Assembly: GCF_000005505.3 (NCBI RefSeq)
Contig: NC_016133.3
Coordinates: 16,430,001 to 16,494,000 of the forward strand
Direction: 5' to 3'
DNA from: Brachypodium distachyon
Taxonomy: Eukaryota > Streptophyta > Magnoliopsida > Poales > Poaceae
Length of the DNA: 64,000 nucleotides
Position 1 is the first letter of the stretch. Each line of letters starts with the position of its first letter. The notes under the pieces were generated by a model. That model saw nothing but the letters and a program-made list of their open reading frames with translations. It was not told where the DNA came from and ran no database searches. Shown here piece by piece: positions 22,217-35,400 of the stretch. The translations under genes and the position numbers were made by a program.

Positions 22217-25200
22217 GAAAGCGCCCTCGTCACCTTCCTCCGGGAAAACGCCGACGTGTTCGCCTAGGAACCGTCGGAGCTTCCCGGAGTCCCCAGGGAG
22301 GTGATTGAGCATCGGCTCGCGGTGCGCCCGGACGCGCACCCCGTCAAGCAGAAGATCCGGCGGCAGGCACAAGAGCGGAAAGATTTCATCAAGCAAGAGG
22401 TGGGCAAGCTCAGGGCTGCCGGGGCGATCAGGGAAGTTTTGTACCCCACTTGGCTGGCTAACCCTGTAGTAGTGCCCAAATCGGGGAATAAGCTTCGCAT
22501 GTGCGTAGATTTTATAGATCTTAATCGTGCATGCCCCAAGGATCCCTTCCCTGTACCCCGTATCGACCAGATAGTTGATTCTACCGTTGGTTGTGACCTG
22601 TTGAGCTTTCTGGATGCTTTCTCCGGCTACCATCAAATCAAGATGGCGGTCGAGGATGAGGAAAAGACAGCGTTTATCACCCCGGTTGGCTGCTACTACT
22701 ATACATGCATGCCTTTCGGGTTGAAGAACGCGGGCTCCACATTCCAGCGCGCCCTGCGAGAATGTTTGGGGCCCCAGCTAGGCCGCAACGCGGAGGCCTA
22801 CATGGATGACATCGTCATCAAATCGAAGCGTAGGGACTCGCTGATTGATGACCTGCGGGAGACATTTGACAACCTCCGCAAGATCAAGCTCAGGCTGAAC
22901 CCTGATAAGTGCACCTTTGGTGTCAACTCCGGGCAGCTTCTGGGTTTCTTGGTTTCACACCGGGGGATACAGGCCAACCCGACCAAAATAGAAGCCATCG
23001 AGAAGATGGAGGGCCCCCGCAAGGTGAAAGATGTTCAGCGCCTCAACGGCTGCGTTGCCGCGCTTGGACGCTTCATCTCCAGGCTGGGCGAGCGTGCCCT
23101 TCCTTTCTTCCGGGTACTGAAGAAGAAGGGTCCAGTCGACTGGACTGCCGAGGCTGAGGCGGCGCTCCAGGAACTCAAGCGATACCTGAGATCACCGCCC
23201 ATCCTCGTCGCCCCCAAGTTGGGCGAGCCGTTGCTACTCTACTTAGCGGCGACTGACCAAGTGGTCAGCTCGGTGCTGGTTGCCGAGAGGGAGGAAGACA
23301 TCCCGGGGATTGGGGCTGCGGGGCAGGGGGCTGAGCAGCCTCCGGCAACCACCTCAAACCCAGGGACCACCCCAGAGCCGGCAACCCCGGCGCCTCGGAA
23401 GTGGTTGGTGCAGCGACCGGTGTACTTCGTCAGTACGATGTTGCGCGACGCGCGGACAAGATACCCGCAAGTACAAAAGCTCCTTCTGGGGATCCTCCTT
23501 GCGTCCCGCAAGTTGCGCCACTACTTCCAGGCGCACCGCGCCACGGTGGTGTCCGGGTTCTGCCTCGGGAGGACCCTCACCAACTGTGAAGCCACCGGGA
23601 GGGTGGCCGAATGGAGGATGGAGCTGTCGGAGTTTGACCTCCACTTCGCCAACTCCAAAAGCATCAAGAGCACGGCCCTGGCGGACTTCGTCGCGGAGTG
23701 GACGTCCACGGGCGTAGAAGAAAGTGAGTCGGAGACCGGCCTTCCCGGCAAGCTGGACGAGGGCCACTGGGTCCTCTACTTCGACGGTGCGTTCAGTCTC
23801 CAGGGAGCGGGGGCCGGGGTCGTCATCGAGTCACCCACAGGGGACCAGCTGCGGTTCGCCGTCCAACTCGACTTCGCTAACTCCACCAACAACACGGCGG
23901 AGTACGAAGGCCTGCTTGCCGGGCTGCGGGCAGCGGTCGCCCTCGACATTAAGCGCCTGGTTGTTCGCGGTGATTCCCAGCTTGTGATCAACCAGGTGAA
24001 CAAGGACTACGATTGCCCTCAAATGGCGCCATACGTAGAAGAGGTCCGCAAGCTGGAACGGAAGTTCAAGGGTTTGCGCTTCGAACACGTCAAGCGGAAC
24101 GACAACTTCTCTGCTGACGAGCTGGCCAAGATGGCAGCGGAGCGCCGAAAGCCTCCGGCGGGGGTGTTCTGTCAGAAGCAACTGGCTCCTTCAGTCACCC
24201 CCCAGCCAGCTGCCGGGGACGCCCCTCCGGCAACCGAGGGAACCCCTGCAGCAGCAGGGGTCCATGCCGCTGATATGGCGGCATGCGTTAGCAGAGAAAT
24301 TCCTCCCTGGGCGGAAGAGATCGCCCGCTATTTGAAAGGGGAGGCTCTCCCGGAGGATGACGTCACTCCGGAGCGCATAGCGCGGCAAGCCAAGATGTAC
24401 ACTGTGATAAACAGCAGCATCTACCGCAAGCGTGCAAATGGTGTCAAACTTATCTGCGTGTCGCAGGAAGAAGGGTGTCCGCTGTTGGAAGACATACATC
24501 GAGGCACATGTTCACACCATGTGGCCTCCCGGGCTTTGACCGGCAAAGTTTTCCGGCATGGCTTCTACTGGCCCACGGCCTTGGTCGACGCAGAGCGGCT
24601 GGTGAGGACGTGCGAAGCGTGCCAGTTCCACTCAAAGAAGAGCAACCAACCAGCCCAGGCCCTGCATGTCATCCCGTCCTCATGGCCGTTCGCGGTCTGG
24701 GGACTGGACATCGTCGGCAAGCTACCAAGGGCGGTTGGCGGTTACGAATACTTGTTTGTTGCAGTCGACAAGTTCTCCAAATGGGTGGAGGTGGAACTAG
24801 TGCGCAAGGTGACCGCCCAGGCGGCCATCAAGTTCTTTAAGGGCATTGTGTGCCGGTTTGGTGTTCCTAACAGCACACCGACAACTGCACGCAATTCACG
24901 AGCGCGGCGTTTCACGCCTACTGCGAAGACATGGGCACTAAGCTGCGCTTCGCGTCCGTCGCTCACCCGAGGAGCGACGGGCAGGCGGAGCGAGCCAACG
25001 CAGAGGTTCTGCGGGGGCTCAAGACGAGAACCTTCGACAAGCTCAAAGGCCACGGGAAGCACTGGATCGAAGAACTCCAGCCCATGCTGTGGTCCATCCG
25101 GACCACACCTAGTCGGGCAACGGGCGAAACTCCTTTCGCCCTTGTCTACGGGGCAGAAGCGGTGCTGCCTCTCGAGCTCAAGTACGGATCTCCCCGAGTA

Positions 25201-25539
25201 CGCGCGTACGGCGACACCAGCCAACACGAGCAAAGGGTCGACGATCTAAACTTCATAGAAGAGTTTCGGTGCCGGGCTGCTGTGCGAGCCGCGCGCTACC
25301 AGCAGGGACTCCGTCGTTATCACGACAGACGAGTCCGTCCCCGGGGGCTCGAGAACGGAGACCTTGTTCTGTGCCGGATACAAGGAACGAAGGCCGGGAA
25401 CAAGTTGACTCCGAAATGGGAGGGCCCCTTCCGGGTAGTGCAGGTGACCAGGCCGGGGGCTGTCCGCCTGGAAACCGAAAACGGCTTGCCGGTGCCCAAT
25501 AGTTGGAATGTTGAACACTTGCGCAAGTTCTACCCGTGA
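22217..25539 (+). pseudogene. pol: reverse transcriptase, RNase H, second RNase H, integrase
   Basis: RT motifs: [50 protein letters not shown] and the catalytic AYMDDI (about 22796-22813). A first RNase H and connection region follows, then a second archaeal-type RNase H with [15 protein letters not shown] and RGDSQLVI, a hallmark of Tat. Integrase shows an HHCC zinc region ([14 protein letters not shown]), the first Asp in GLDIVGKL, the second Asp in TDN, and Glu in GQAERANAE. Breaks: TAG at 22265-22267 and a probable 4-nt deletion near 24875 that shifts the frame between the first and second integrase Asp. The integrase end continues in the 24931-25539 frame. Confidence 0.93.
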
Positions 25540-26307
25540 AGCGGTGGAGCCCAACCCTCAGGTGATGCCTCCGATGCATACCTCTCGAACTAGTGTAACC
25601 GAGCAGCCCCCGTGTGTAAACCGCTAGTTAATTGTGAATAAAGATAAGTATTTCACCCCTGAGCTTTGTTTTTGTCTTGTTCATTCGCGTGTTTTCCCTC
25701 TTGCCTCCTGCTTTAAGTGCACAAAGGTGTCTTTCCCTACTTGGTTGTGAGCAAGGGGCTGCCGTGGCCCGAACGAAAACCCGTTGCCGGATCGTTCCGG
25801 CACGGGACATGCCGTTGGCGGGCTTCCCGCAACATGCATCACTACGCATGCAGCTGCTCGGCCTCCCGCAGCCTGCACCGCGTAGTCGCTCCGCGTGGGA
25901 AAGGAAATGCTCACATCCAAGTTTGGCATTGACCCCTTTGTGCCGGGGGCTAGGAAGCAGGAGAGATTTATCTGTTTTACCTGTGTTACTTGTTTTCGTA
26001 AGTTTCGAAAATTTTTGCAGCACCTCGAATATGGTAAGAGTCTAACCTGCAGGAAAGGGAGGAATCTTGTACACTGTGGTGCCCGTGAGCTGCCCACGGG
26101 TCGCACCATGCACCGGTGCCTTGTGGTGAGGGAGGTCCGCAACACAAGGGATTCCCCGCACTCCGAGGCTTCTGAGTTGACAGCTTGCCGCCGCGTGTGC
26201 CGCGGTTACTCGGTAAGCATGGCGGCGGAAACTGCGCCGCGTTCGAAGAAAAGGCGCCGCGGTGCCGCGCGGATCCGTCGCACGCGGTGGCAAGCCTCCC
26301 TCCCGCA

Positions 26308-26317
26308 TCTATAAAAG
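26308..26317 (+). promoter_or_regulatory. TATA-like box inside the retrotransposon spacer
   Basis: CTATAAAAGG followed by GC-rich DNA, much like the box in the 3' LTR (GTATAAAAGG). It could drive an internal transcript but may be chance. Confidence 0.35.
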
Positions 26318-26385
26318 GCGCGCCCCAACCACGGAATGGCTCAGAGCGAAGCCGGTTCGGGGCCGTGAAGGCAGGTGGTGCAACA

Positions 26386-26705
26386 GAGGCGCGGGGGTGG
26401 TGCTTCCCACCGGCGCCTAGCGCCGGCGGGTGTGCTGCCATCGTGCCCCTGCTGCGTCACTCCATCGAGCCCACCCCGAGGGGCGCCACAGAGGCATGAT
26501 GGTAGTGAATGCCATAGGCATCCCACGCGACGGGTGCACTGCTGTTGTGCCCCTGCTGCATTTCCCCAAAGGGGCGGTTCCGGGGCGAGGGTCGCCGCAG
26601 AGGCACTGTGGTGGTGCATCCCATCAGCGTCCGGCGCCGACGGGGTGCATTGCCACAGTGCCCTTGTCGCCCCCCTCCGAAGGGCACCTCCGCAAGGAGC
26701 AGGGG
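26386..26705. repeat. Tandem repeat, three units of about 107 bp
   Basis: Units begin GAGGC(G/A) at 26386, 26491 and 26600, and share GTGGTG(C/A)(T/A)(T/A)CCC, GACGGGTGC and GTGCCCCTGCTG words. Diverged; lies downstream of the TATA-like box. Confidence 0.65.
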
Positions 26706-27340
26706 CTGCCCCCGCGTTCCCGCCGCATCCCTCCGAGATCGTTTCCCTTGAACAGGTACCCCAGATGGTTTCCTACCGAGGCAATGCCCCGTCTGCACTG
26801 TACCACAGAACATCGCGGAACATTGGACCAAACGGAAAAGCTAAGTATCTGAACATGAACGCTGAATTCGCTAAGAGCTGAACGAAACTGAGCACTGCCC
26901 CGCTGGGTGCGACCCCGGATCCCGCGCGTAGCCGGAGTGTTAGAAGGGACGCTTGCGGGGGGAGTGCGCTCCCCGTGTGGCTCCCGGGTCCGCCCCGGGA
27001 GGACACGGCTTGGAGTGGTTACCCCGCAAGCGGAGTGACTCCCCGCTACCGCTTGGCCCCAGGTCGGCACTGCGGGTCCGTCCCGGGTCCCTGGTCTGGT
27101 CAAGGGTGAGGCGTGCGCGAGTCCCTCCGCAACACAAGGCAAGACACGCAAAGGCTAAGGGAACCACCCCGCGAGGCGGCCTCGGGAATAAAAGACAAAA
27201 ACCGAGCAAACTAACAAGCTTGATTGACTAGGTGTCGAGTGGTTACATGGACTAATCAAAAGGTCATTGTCCAAACGGCGCTAAGCGCCATACTTGCAGG
27301 AAAAGCAAACAAGGAGGTACAGGGGAAGCAACGAGTATAG

Positions 27341-30300
27341 CTAGCTGTCGCCGTCTTCGGCCGGGGGGTCGACCGGGGGTTCAGGCTCCGGCTTCATCTG
27401 CATCCGCTCGACGACCTCGTCCATGAACTCGCGCACTGCTTGGGTGTGCGTGGGCTCGTCCTCGCTGTCGGACCAAGCATCCAGCAGGGACTTGAAGGGA
27501 AATTCCGGGTCCCGGAGATGAATCCGCGGGAGGATTGTCCCGGCAACCTCCCGGGCGCAGTTGGCGACTTCGTTGGCGCCATACTTGGCGATCCAGACAT
27601 CGAGCGCCCCAAGCTTCCCCAACAAGTCGGAGAAGAAGGGAATCAGCGTCGTGACGTCCGTGCCATCCACCTCCGCCGCCTGCAGCTCGAACTTAGGCAG
27701 CAGGTCGCGCAGCGACTCGGCGATCTTCGCCAGCTTCTCCGTCTCAACCTGCCGCTGCCCGATCAGCGTGCCATGATGGAGTCGGGCATCTTGCGCGGCC
27801 TTCTTGGCCTTGCTGACACGGCCCTCCAGCTTCGCAAGCTCTAAGGCTTGGGTCGCGTTGGTCTCGCCGGCCTTGGCGAGCTCTTCCCGGACGGCGGCCA
27901 ACTCGTCCTCAAGCCCGGCCGCTTTGCCTTTGACCGAGTTGAGCTCGGCCTCGTGCTGAGTCGCCGCTCTCGCCGCATCCTCGGCGGCCTTGACCTGCAC
28001 CTTCAACAGGATGCGGAGGCCTTCGATTTCACCGTGGTAGTTGGCGATTAGCTCGCTCTTCTCGTCCAGCCGCACCTAGGCCGTCGCGAGCACCTCGGCA
28101 TGCTCCTTCCGGGAAGCTTCTAGGGTTGCCGCCATTGCGTCGATCCTTCCTTGGAGCTCCGTGCGCTGGACCTCCAGTTGCCGACGGAGCTCGGTTTCCA
28201 GGACTACCGGCTCCCGAGCCGCCTCCAGGGCTTGCCTGGCCAGCCGCGCCTCCTCTTCGGCGAGGTGCGCCTCCTCACGCAGCCGGGAGAGTTCGCGCCG
28301 CTCTCTCTTGACAGCCTCCCGCACCTTGCCGAGTTGATTCTTGGCAGCAGTATGGCGCTCCCTCACCTTGTTATAGGAGGTGACGAAGGCGAACTGCTGG
28401 TCCCGGACGGCGTCCAGGAACCGGTGCCCCCGCTCGAAGACGCTCGGATCTCAGGTAAGAGGATTCCAAGCGACCCCGGCGAGGCTGCCGAGGTCGGTGC
28501 CGGGGAGAGCCCCCGAGGATGACGAAGCCCCAGCAGCCGAAGTAGAGCTGGGCGCGGGGTCGCCAACTTGCTCCCGGGGGTCTTGCCGTCCTTCCCGACA
28601 ACTTCCCCCGCGCCCTGGCTCCAGGACACCCGGGTTGGAGAGGGTTCCCTGCTTCCGGCGGGGGTCGTCCCCTGCTGGACAGCGGGTGAGCCCGAGCCGG
28701 CCACGTCCGCTACTTCGGGCGCGTCGCCAGGTGCCGCGGCGGCGGCGGCGGTCCCCGCTGCTGCCGCTGTGTCCGTCGCGGCGGGGGCGGACACGGGAGC
28801 CGTTTCCGACTCCACCTCCGCCCCCGCGGTCCCGACGACCGAGCCGGGGTCGACCACGGTCGCGCCTGTTCCGGGCGCGGGCGCGCTAGTGCCTGCAACC
28901 GTGGAAAAGCATGAGGGTCAGCGATGGTTGGTGCTTTCGGAGGCGAATAAGGGCGACCGGGGCGGTTACCTTGTGCGGCCGTCGAGCTTGCCGGTGCAGC
29001 CGCCCCTACCTCGCCTGCGCCAGCGGGAGCGTCCAAGGGTCTTGCCGCGGGCGAGTTGCCACTCGCTGCAGAAAGAGAAGGTATGGTTGTGAATTTGGCT
29101 AGCAGGAATTGCAGTTGCAGAGAATCAACGAAGACATACCTGGTGCCGGCTCTGTCTCCGCTTGGGCTGGGTCGCCAAGGGGCGCGCCCGCGCTGACGCT
29201 GGCCCTCGAGGCAGCAGGGTCGGTGGCGCCGCCAGCGTCCGCGCGCATCCTCTTGCTTGGCGAGCCGGGCGGGGAATCACTCCTCGCCCTCTTTCTAGCG
29301 CCCGCCGGCGAGGAGGACTTCAGAGGATTGCGCCGGAGCGCGAAGCCCCGGAAGACCCCCCGAGCGGGCGGCGCCGTGGGCACCCGCGGAGTCGTCGTGA
29401 CCCGGAGAGCTCCAGGTGTTGATGGCGATGCCGCTGCGACGCCGGGCACCAAGCTCTCGGAGGCCCCCGCTACCGGAGCGAAGGCCGTCGCCGGGGCACC
29501 GGAGAACCCCGCAGGTGCTGGAGTTGCCGGGGTACCGGCGGGCACCCTGGGACCAGTTCCCGTCGTGGAGCTGGCGGCCACCGCCGAGGCACTCGCGGCC
29601 CCTATTGCCGCCGATGCCGTCGCGGTACCAACGGGCGCCCCAGGAGCGGCGGCGGCCGCCAGGTTAGGGGCCGCTACCGGGGCGGACGTCGCTGTTGAGG
29701 AAGTGGCTGCGGCCGCCGCGAACGCCCTCGACCTTCTCAGGATTAGGGGCGCGCTGTCGCTGCTTTCCTCGTCGTCGTCCTCCACGGCAACGACTTTCGG
29801 GGACGCAGCCACCTGGCCCGCCTCGTCGTCCAGCGACCGGAGGAAGGGCCAGCTGGGCTCGGACCCGCCCTCGCTCTCCTCGAGCACCTGCTTCCCGCGG
29901 GGTGCTTGTGGGAGAGCGTGCGGGACGCGGGTGGGGGTGTCGTCCATCAGCCCCCACTCGTTGCAGGGCGGGAAGGCGCCGACGATGTCACTGAGCGCCT
30001 TGACGCTGGCATGGAGAGCGGAGACCCCCGGCGGGAACTCTGTCCCCTTCACCCACGTCTTGAGGGACTCCAAGTCCATGCCGTCCGCCTGGAGGCATGT
30101 CCTGTCCCCGGAGCCCGTGTACATCCCCGCGGGCCGGGAACGTAGCTGCAGCGGGGCTATGCGCCGATGCACGAAGGTGCGCACCACGTCGACATCTGTG
30201 AGCCCCGCTAGCCGCAACGCCTTGATCTTCTCCACGATGGGGACGAGGTCGGCGTCGTGGTGGTACCTGTCCTGCCATCCGATCTGGGGCACCGGCAGCC

Positions 30301-30931
30301 CTGTCGGCGGTTGGATGAACTCCTGGGGGTCCTCCACTCGGACCCAGCACCAGTCGCCCCGCCACTCTTTTTCGATCTTCTTCCCCGACCGAACAATGAA
30401 CTCTGACTTCATCTGGTCGCGGGCGTGGAAAACCACCCCCGACGACATCGCCTTCGCGTTATCGATGCGCGGGTAAAAGTAATGGCGAAAGAGCCCCACC
30501 GACGGCATCACCCCCACGAACGCCTCGCAGAGGAATTGGAAGGTGGCGAGGAGGAAGAGCGAGGTGGGGTGGAGCTGCGCCACCCGCAACTGATAGGACT
30601 CCATCAGCGCGTGGAGAAACAGAGAGAAGGGCGGCACCATGCCGCAGAGGAGGAAGCGCGCGAACACCCGTAAGTCGTTATCCTGGTGTTCGACGCCCGC
30701 CGGGAGGATCCGCGTCTCCCCGTGCTCGTTGAAGTTGGAGGCGACGGCGTGCCGGAGCTTCCCCAGCGCCTCGCCGTTGTAGCCGGGGCGGAAGAAGGCT
30801 ACTTTTGCACGCATCTCCCGCCTCTTCTGGTCCTTGGCGGCGGCCGCTTTGAGTGCCACCTCGGTCTTGCTGGTCGCGGGCTTCTTTGAAGACTGGACCA
30901 CCTTCCCTTTCCTGGTGGTGGGGGGCCCCAT
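27341..30931 (-). pseudogene. Antisense extra ORF of the Tat element (gypsy-type transposase-like plus coiled coil), multi-exon
   Basis: Exon 1 (30931 or 31024 down to about 29139) encodes a conserved block with LFLLATFQFLCEAFVGVMP and LFRHYFYPRI. This resembles the plant putative gypsy-type transposon domain (Pfam Transposase_28). An Ala/Pro/Ser-rich tail follows. A good donor (CCAG|GTATGT) and acceptor (TTTCTGCAG near 29072) define a first intron; another intron ends near 28885. The last part (28410-27341) is a long Glu/Lys/Ala/Leu coiled coil ending in an acidic tail. One TAG (28076-28078) breaks the coiled coil in frame. Such antisense ORFs are known in Tat elements; their role is not known. 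Confidence 0.75.
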
Positions 30932-31318
30932 GGGGAGCGAGGGCGGAAGCTGGCAAGAGCGCGGGGATGCGAGATGCGGAACAGGATGGAGGCAAAAGGG
31001 CAAAGTGTTGCTCCCCGTTGCCAACAGTGGAAGCTTTATGACGCCCGGTCGTTTGGTAACGGCCGGTTCCGTACCCTACGGGTGCGCGGGGATAACTCCT
31101 AATCACTGGGAGTAATGCGCGGAGTGGCCTTAACTACCCTATTTAGGGGGGGGAGTTAGGATGGAAATCTCGCGCCCACTACTCCGCTTTTGGCGGTGCC
31201 GTACATGGGGCAGCGAAGGGACGCGGGCCCGCAACTGATCGGGGGCCCACGCATCGGTTATGGGCGTAGCCCGGCAACCGACTAGGAAGAGACCCTTCCG
31301 GGAACAAGTGATGCCGGC

Positions 31319-31335
31319 CCATGCCCGGGGGCTAC
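31319..31335 (+). other. Polypurine-tract position before the 3' LTR
   Basis: The sequence CCATGCCCGGGGGCTAC directly precedes TGTCGCACC of the 3' LTR. The purine run is short (GGGGG), but the GGGGGCTAC form is common before Tat LTRs. Confidence 0.5.
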
Positions 31336-32361
31336 TGTCGCACCAGTGGCACCCAGGGTACCACCGCTGCGCGACGCGTGGGCCCCTCCCCCGGGTTCCC
31401 GGGAAGGTCTCATCCCGGGGAGCGCCGACGAGCTCCCCGGCAAGCTACCAGCCCGAAAGGGGCTAGCAGGGCTTCTGGGAATATTCCCGCTTAGGCACCT
31501 CCCGGGAAGCTGCTTCCCTGGAGGAGGTTCCCAGGTGCGCTGGTCCCGGGTGCTTCCCGGGCCGACTTGCGGGGACGGTGGGTTCCCGGACGCGTGCCCC
31601 CGCCTCGGGTCGTGGGGCCCACTGGACAGCGCCACACGGGCGCGTGACGGGCGCGGAACGCGCGGTCCCACCAAGGCAAGGGGTAAGGCACGCGGCTCAG
31701 TAAACGAGCCAACCGACGGGTAGTTACCCGTCCGATCCAAGGAACAGTGGTTGTCCAATCCTACCCTAGGGCCCTAGGCCCCTAGCAGCGGAGGTGGCAC
31801 GCATGCATGCCACCAGCTCACCAGGGAGAGTTGCGTGACTCCCCATTGGACACTTGTAGCCCATGCACCGTGGCACGTGTGGCATCCCCTTGTGTATAAA
31901 AGGAGGACCCATGCCAACGGTCAAGGAGGTTAGATTGTTGACGGGTCAGACAGCTGGAGAGGTTAGTCGATTGGTCAGTTAGTTGGTTCGGACGAAGCTC
32001 GCTCGATAGATGCTTACTGGCTCCAGTAGGCAGCCGGCGGAGAGTAGTGAGGAGTGCCTAGCCACTGAGAGAAAGCCCGGGAGCTTGCCCGGCAACCTGT
32101 AATCATTTGATCCGTAATCAATATCAGCTCAGACAGGCAGGACGTAGGGTTTTACACCTCCGGGTGGCCCGAACCTGGGTAAAAAACGTGCGTGCGTCTG
32201 TTCTTGGACCAGCGCGTACCCCTAGCACTTTGCCTCGCCGGCCCCGTAGGGCCTCATCGGCTGTGCCGGCGATCATCTGGTCTTCACCCCAGACGCCCCT
32301 ACCGAACCTAAAAGGGGGACGTGGCTGCACGCCCCCGGTGTCGGAGCACCGAGCGACGACA
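31336..32361 (+). repeat. 3' LTR (1026 bp)
   Basis: It begins TGTCGCACCAGTGG and ends GAGCGACGACA. The TATA box GTATAAAAGG lies at 31894-31903. The U3 part is very GC-rich with CCCGGG words. It is the complete LTR of the pair and could act as a rightward promoter into the second gene's 3' side of the CACTA element. Confidence 0.9.
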
Positions 32362-32480
32362 GAATACAAAAGTTTCTCACTTCACGACATTGATTACAAA
32401 GTATCAAAATTTCATAGAAGCATAATTACAAAGTGTCAAAATTTCATAAAAGCATATAAAGAATATAAATGTATCTCATT
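32362..32480. other. CACTA 3' non-coding DNA right of the nested gypsy element
   Basis: It continues the sequence of 19080-19289 across the GAATA duplication. The uninterrupted version is seen at about 46285-46400 (complement) in the deletion derivative. Confidence 0.85.
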
Positions 32481-35400
32481 TCAAGCTAGGTCATAATGTT
32501 GTGGGTGAATCCTAGACACCACTTGTTCCACGCGTTCGTACAAGTCCCCACTAGGCTTGATGACCTGATTGTTGATGAGATGGGCGAACTCCCTTTGAAT
32601 GTTATACACGACCCATTTAGTTCGGTGTCCCATTGTCATTCGGGGCCGCCAGTACTCTTCCATCGCCGCGACTGACCCCTTCCACTCAGGGTTGAACATG
32701 CTGGCATTCTCCATAAGGATGTGATAGCAGTAGTAGCCACAGAACACACTGCCGGGCGGCTGTTGCTGGCAAGTGAACCTGTGGTTGTGGTGAGGCTCGT
32801 CTTTACAGCCTTTACCAGCTAGTTTTCCCCTGGTCGCCACTTTCTAGGCAGTGTTAATGAGTGATTTGATGGGTTTCCAGAACCTACCTCGAACACCCTT
32901 CTTCGGAAGTAGTGAATCGAAGTAGTACAGCACGGACCAAAGCAAACAAATGAGTAGTGTGATCCAATGGTCTCTGTTTTTAAAAGAGACAAACTTTAGT
33001 ATCTAAGGGTGTATAAGGAAGACTGAATTAGAAAAAAACAGACGGTTCCATATATAAAATTGAACTTACTCCAAATTAAGGAAGAAGACGATAAAGTCGT
33101 TGTCCGCGTATTTCTCGAGACATGACACCAAGTATTTAGATACAAGGGTTCTTGAGGCATCTTTTTCTGGTTCAAGACTGATGTCACCGTAGTTGAACAT
33201 CGCGGGGTTTAGAATGGCTACTTTTTTGACCTCCATTCGCCGCAGTTCTCTTATTTGGTAGGCAAACCACAGCCTTAAGAGGTTGATATCAAGCTTTTGG
33301 TGGTTGAAGAGGTGGAACAGTTTGTTGAACTCCACACCAAATGTGATAGGACGTTCCTGAATGTTCCCGGTTTCTTGGTCAAAGAAACCATAGTCTTTTG
33401 GGATTCGAACATTGATCTGTTTGGCATGCTGTTGAGAACCAGATGATGCTTGCATGTAGAACTGATGAAGCTCTTGCATCTCTCTGGACACGGCACGCAG
33501 GGAATCTTCGGTGACCATCGGTCTTCCAGGATATTAATAAGCACCCGGTCAAACTCCCTAGCCACGAAATAGGATCCGTCTTCAAATCTCTGGCCTTGAC
33601 GAGGGTTCTTCATGAGAATGTCAGGCCTATTGTCCTCTCAGACTCCAATTATGCCAGGCACATAGTGCATCTCATCTTGAGTGACATTGGAGGACTCCTT
33701 GATGGTCTTGCCGCCGCGCCCCCTCTTTTTATGCCTCCTCTTATTGTCCCATGCCTTCTGCTCCTCTGCCTTGTACTTGTCATCGATTTTGCGGCCACCC
33801 ATGGACTTAGTGGCACCCACGAGAGAGAAGGTTGGAGGGACGCTTCCAGCCTGTGCCGACCCTGTGGTCTGGCTATCTTTGAACTGTGCAGGCATCGACA
33901 TTGCCCGCTCTTCATCTCCGCCGGCATCGACAGGAGGAAGTATCCTAGGGGAAAGGCTGAGCGGCGAATGAGAAGTACCTTTGTGGGCGGAGGGAGATGG
34001 AGTCATAGAGGACCGGCGCTGGTTGTGGAGAGATACCAAGCTTCTAGGCCAAATAATGCGGTAGTTTGAACAACCGCCTAAGATATCCACGCCTTCCTTC
34101 GGAGGTAGCGGGATAGCATAATCCCGATGCTCCTCGACAACGGAGTCCACCATCACACTCGCTTGTGCATCATTCATAAGAATGCCGTGCACTAGTGGCG
34201 GTGATTGTCTGGGCATCAGGCAGCCAATGGCGCCTACAGGCTTTCCAGGCTTGTCAACGTGGATACGACACTTCACCGGTGCCTGTGCGTAACAAAAAGA
34301 AGGCATATGTGTGTAAGATCTTTATTCATGAAGGTAAGTAGTGAAAAAAAGTTTGAAAAGTATGCTTACAAGGATGTTGTCGCTCGGACCCGGATCGTTA
34401 TCCCGGATGCCCTCGCTTGGGTCCGGTTGGCTAGCGGGGGGGTTGTCCATGCTAGGAGTCGGGCTGTAACCTGGGGTGTAGCTGTCTTCGTCATCCATAC
34501 GTGTGTCGGAGGCGGCGCTGCTCTTCAGCGGGGTAGTAAGAAGAGGAGGAAGAGGAGGAAGGAGGTTCCTCAAACCTTCCACTCCTCCCTCGAGTATGGC
34601 GTCAAGGGCGGGGTGGTCTTTGGCCAATGCCGACACCAAATGATGGACGGCTTGCACTGCATATTCCCGCGACACCTCTTGAGACACGATAGATGCCTGC
34701 TCTCGCGCCTCCGCCTTTGCTTGTTCTATTATTTCAGCAGAAGCAGGGAGCTTTTTCTGAACCCTGCTTCGTTTCGGAGCAGGCGGGAAATAATCATCCC
34801 AGCAGGCCCTTCGCCTTCCCCTAGAACACGGCCCGTGTGCTCCGCCTTTTGCAAGCTGGTGGTCACAGCCGACTCCCACCTCTTGCTCTCCTCCCATTTG
34901 TGGGCATTTTCCTGTTATCATATAAGACAGGTGAGTCTATATGGATCAGGAGTGTCATAATTAACGCCGAAAACAAATAAATGCACGTGAACCCTTACCG
35001 TAAATTTTTTAACAGGCGACTGCATTGGCTCAATGCCCGTCCACTCCTCGGGTGTCATGTGCTAACATGCATATTCTCTAGCACATTGGTCCGCCAGCAT
35101 GTCATGCACTGGAGGCACCCTGCCTGCCGCCTCGAGAATTCGGCCCTGCTTGCGCCAGACCTTCTTCTTCCCCTCTTTCCCTGTACTCCCTAGGCTGTGG
35201 TTCAAGTGCTTCCTCAAGCGCAACGCCCTCATACGTTCACTCTTCGCAATGCAGGCAGGGTCAGAAGATTCCTTCTTGAATTTTTCCCATTCGGCCTCAT
35301 CAGTTACCGATGGCCATTTCTTCTTGATGATCTCGTAGGTTTGTCCATCTACTTTCTAGCGGTGGTTTTCCAATTACCAAGTCCATTGCGTACTGCTATG

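Larger units (their letters stand above)
25540..27340. other. Retrotransposon spacer between pol and antisense ORF
   Basis: Non-coding by my reading; its open frames on both strands overlap heavily. It contains a TATA-like box at about 26311 (CTATAAAAGG) and a tandem repeat at 26386-26705. Long spacers here are usual in Tat elements. Confidence 0.6.
19290..32361 (+). mobile_element. Ty3/gypsy LTR retrotransposon, Tat lineage, nested in the CACTA element
   Basis: TG...CA ends and a perfect 5-bp duplication, GAATA (19285-19289, 32362-32366), bound the element. Order: truncated 5' LTR, gag, protease, RT, RNase H, a second RNase H, integrase, a long non-coding spacer, a minus-strand extra ORF, polypurine tract, 3' LTR. 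This order, with an antisense ORF between pol and the 3' LTR, is the Tat (RIRE2/Grande-like) plan. Shared LTR sequence differs at about a dozen positions in 364 bp by eye, so the insertion is not very recent. Stops and frameshifts in gag, protease, pol and the extra ORF make it non-autonomous. Confidence 0.95.

Noticed and set aside
29109..30476. 455-codon plus-strand frame opposite the antisense ORF
   Set aside because: Mirror of the minus-strand gene; the splice signals and conserved domain are on the minus strand.
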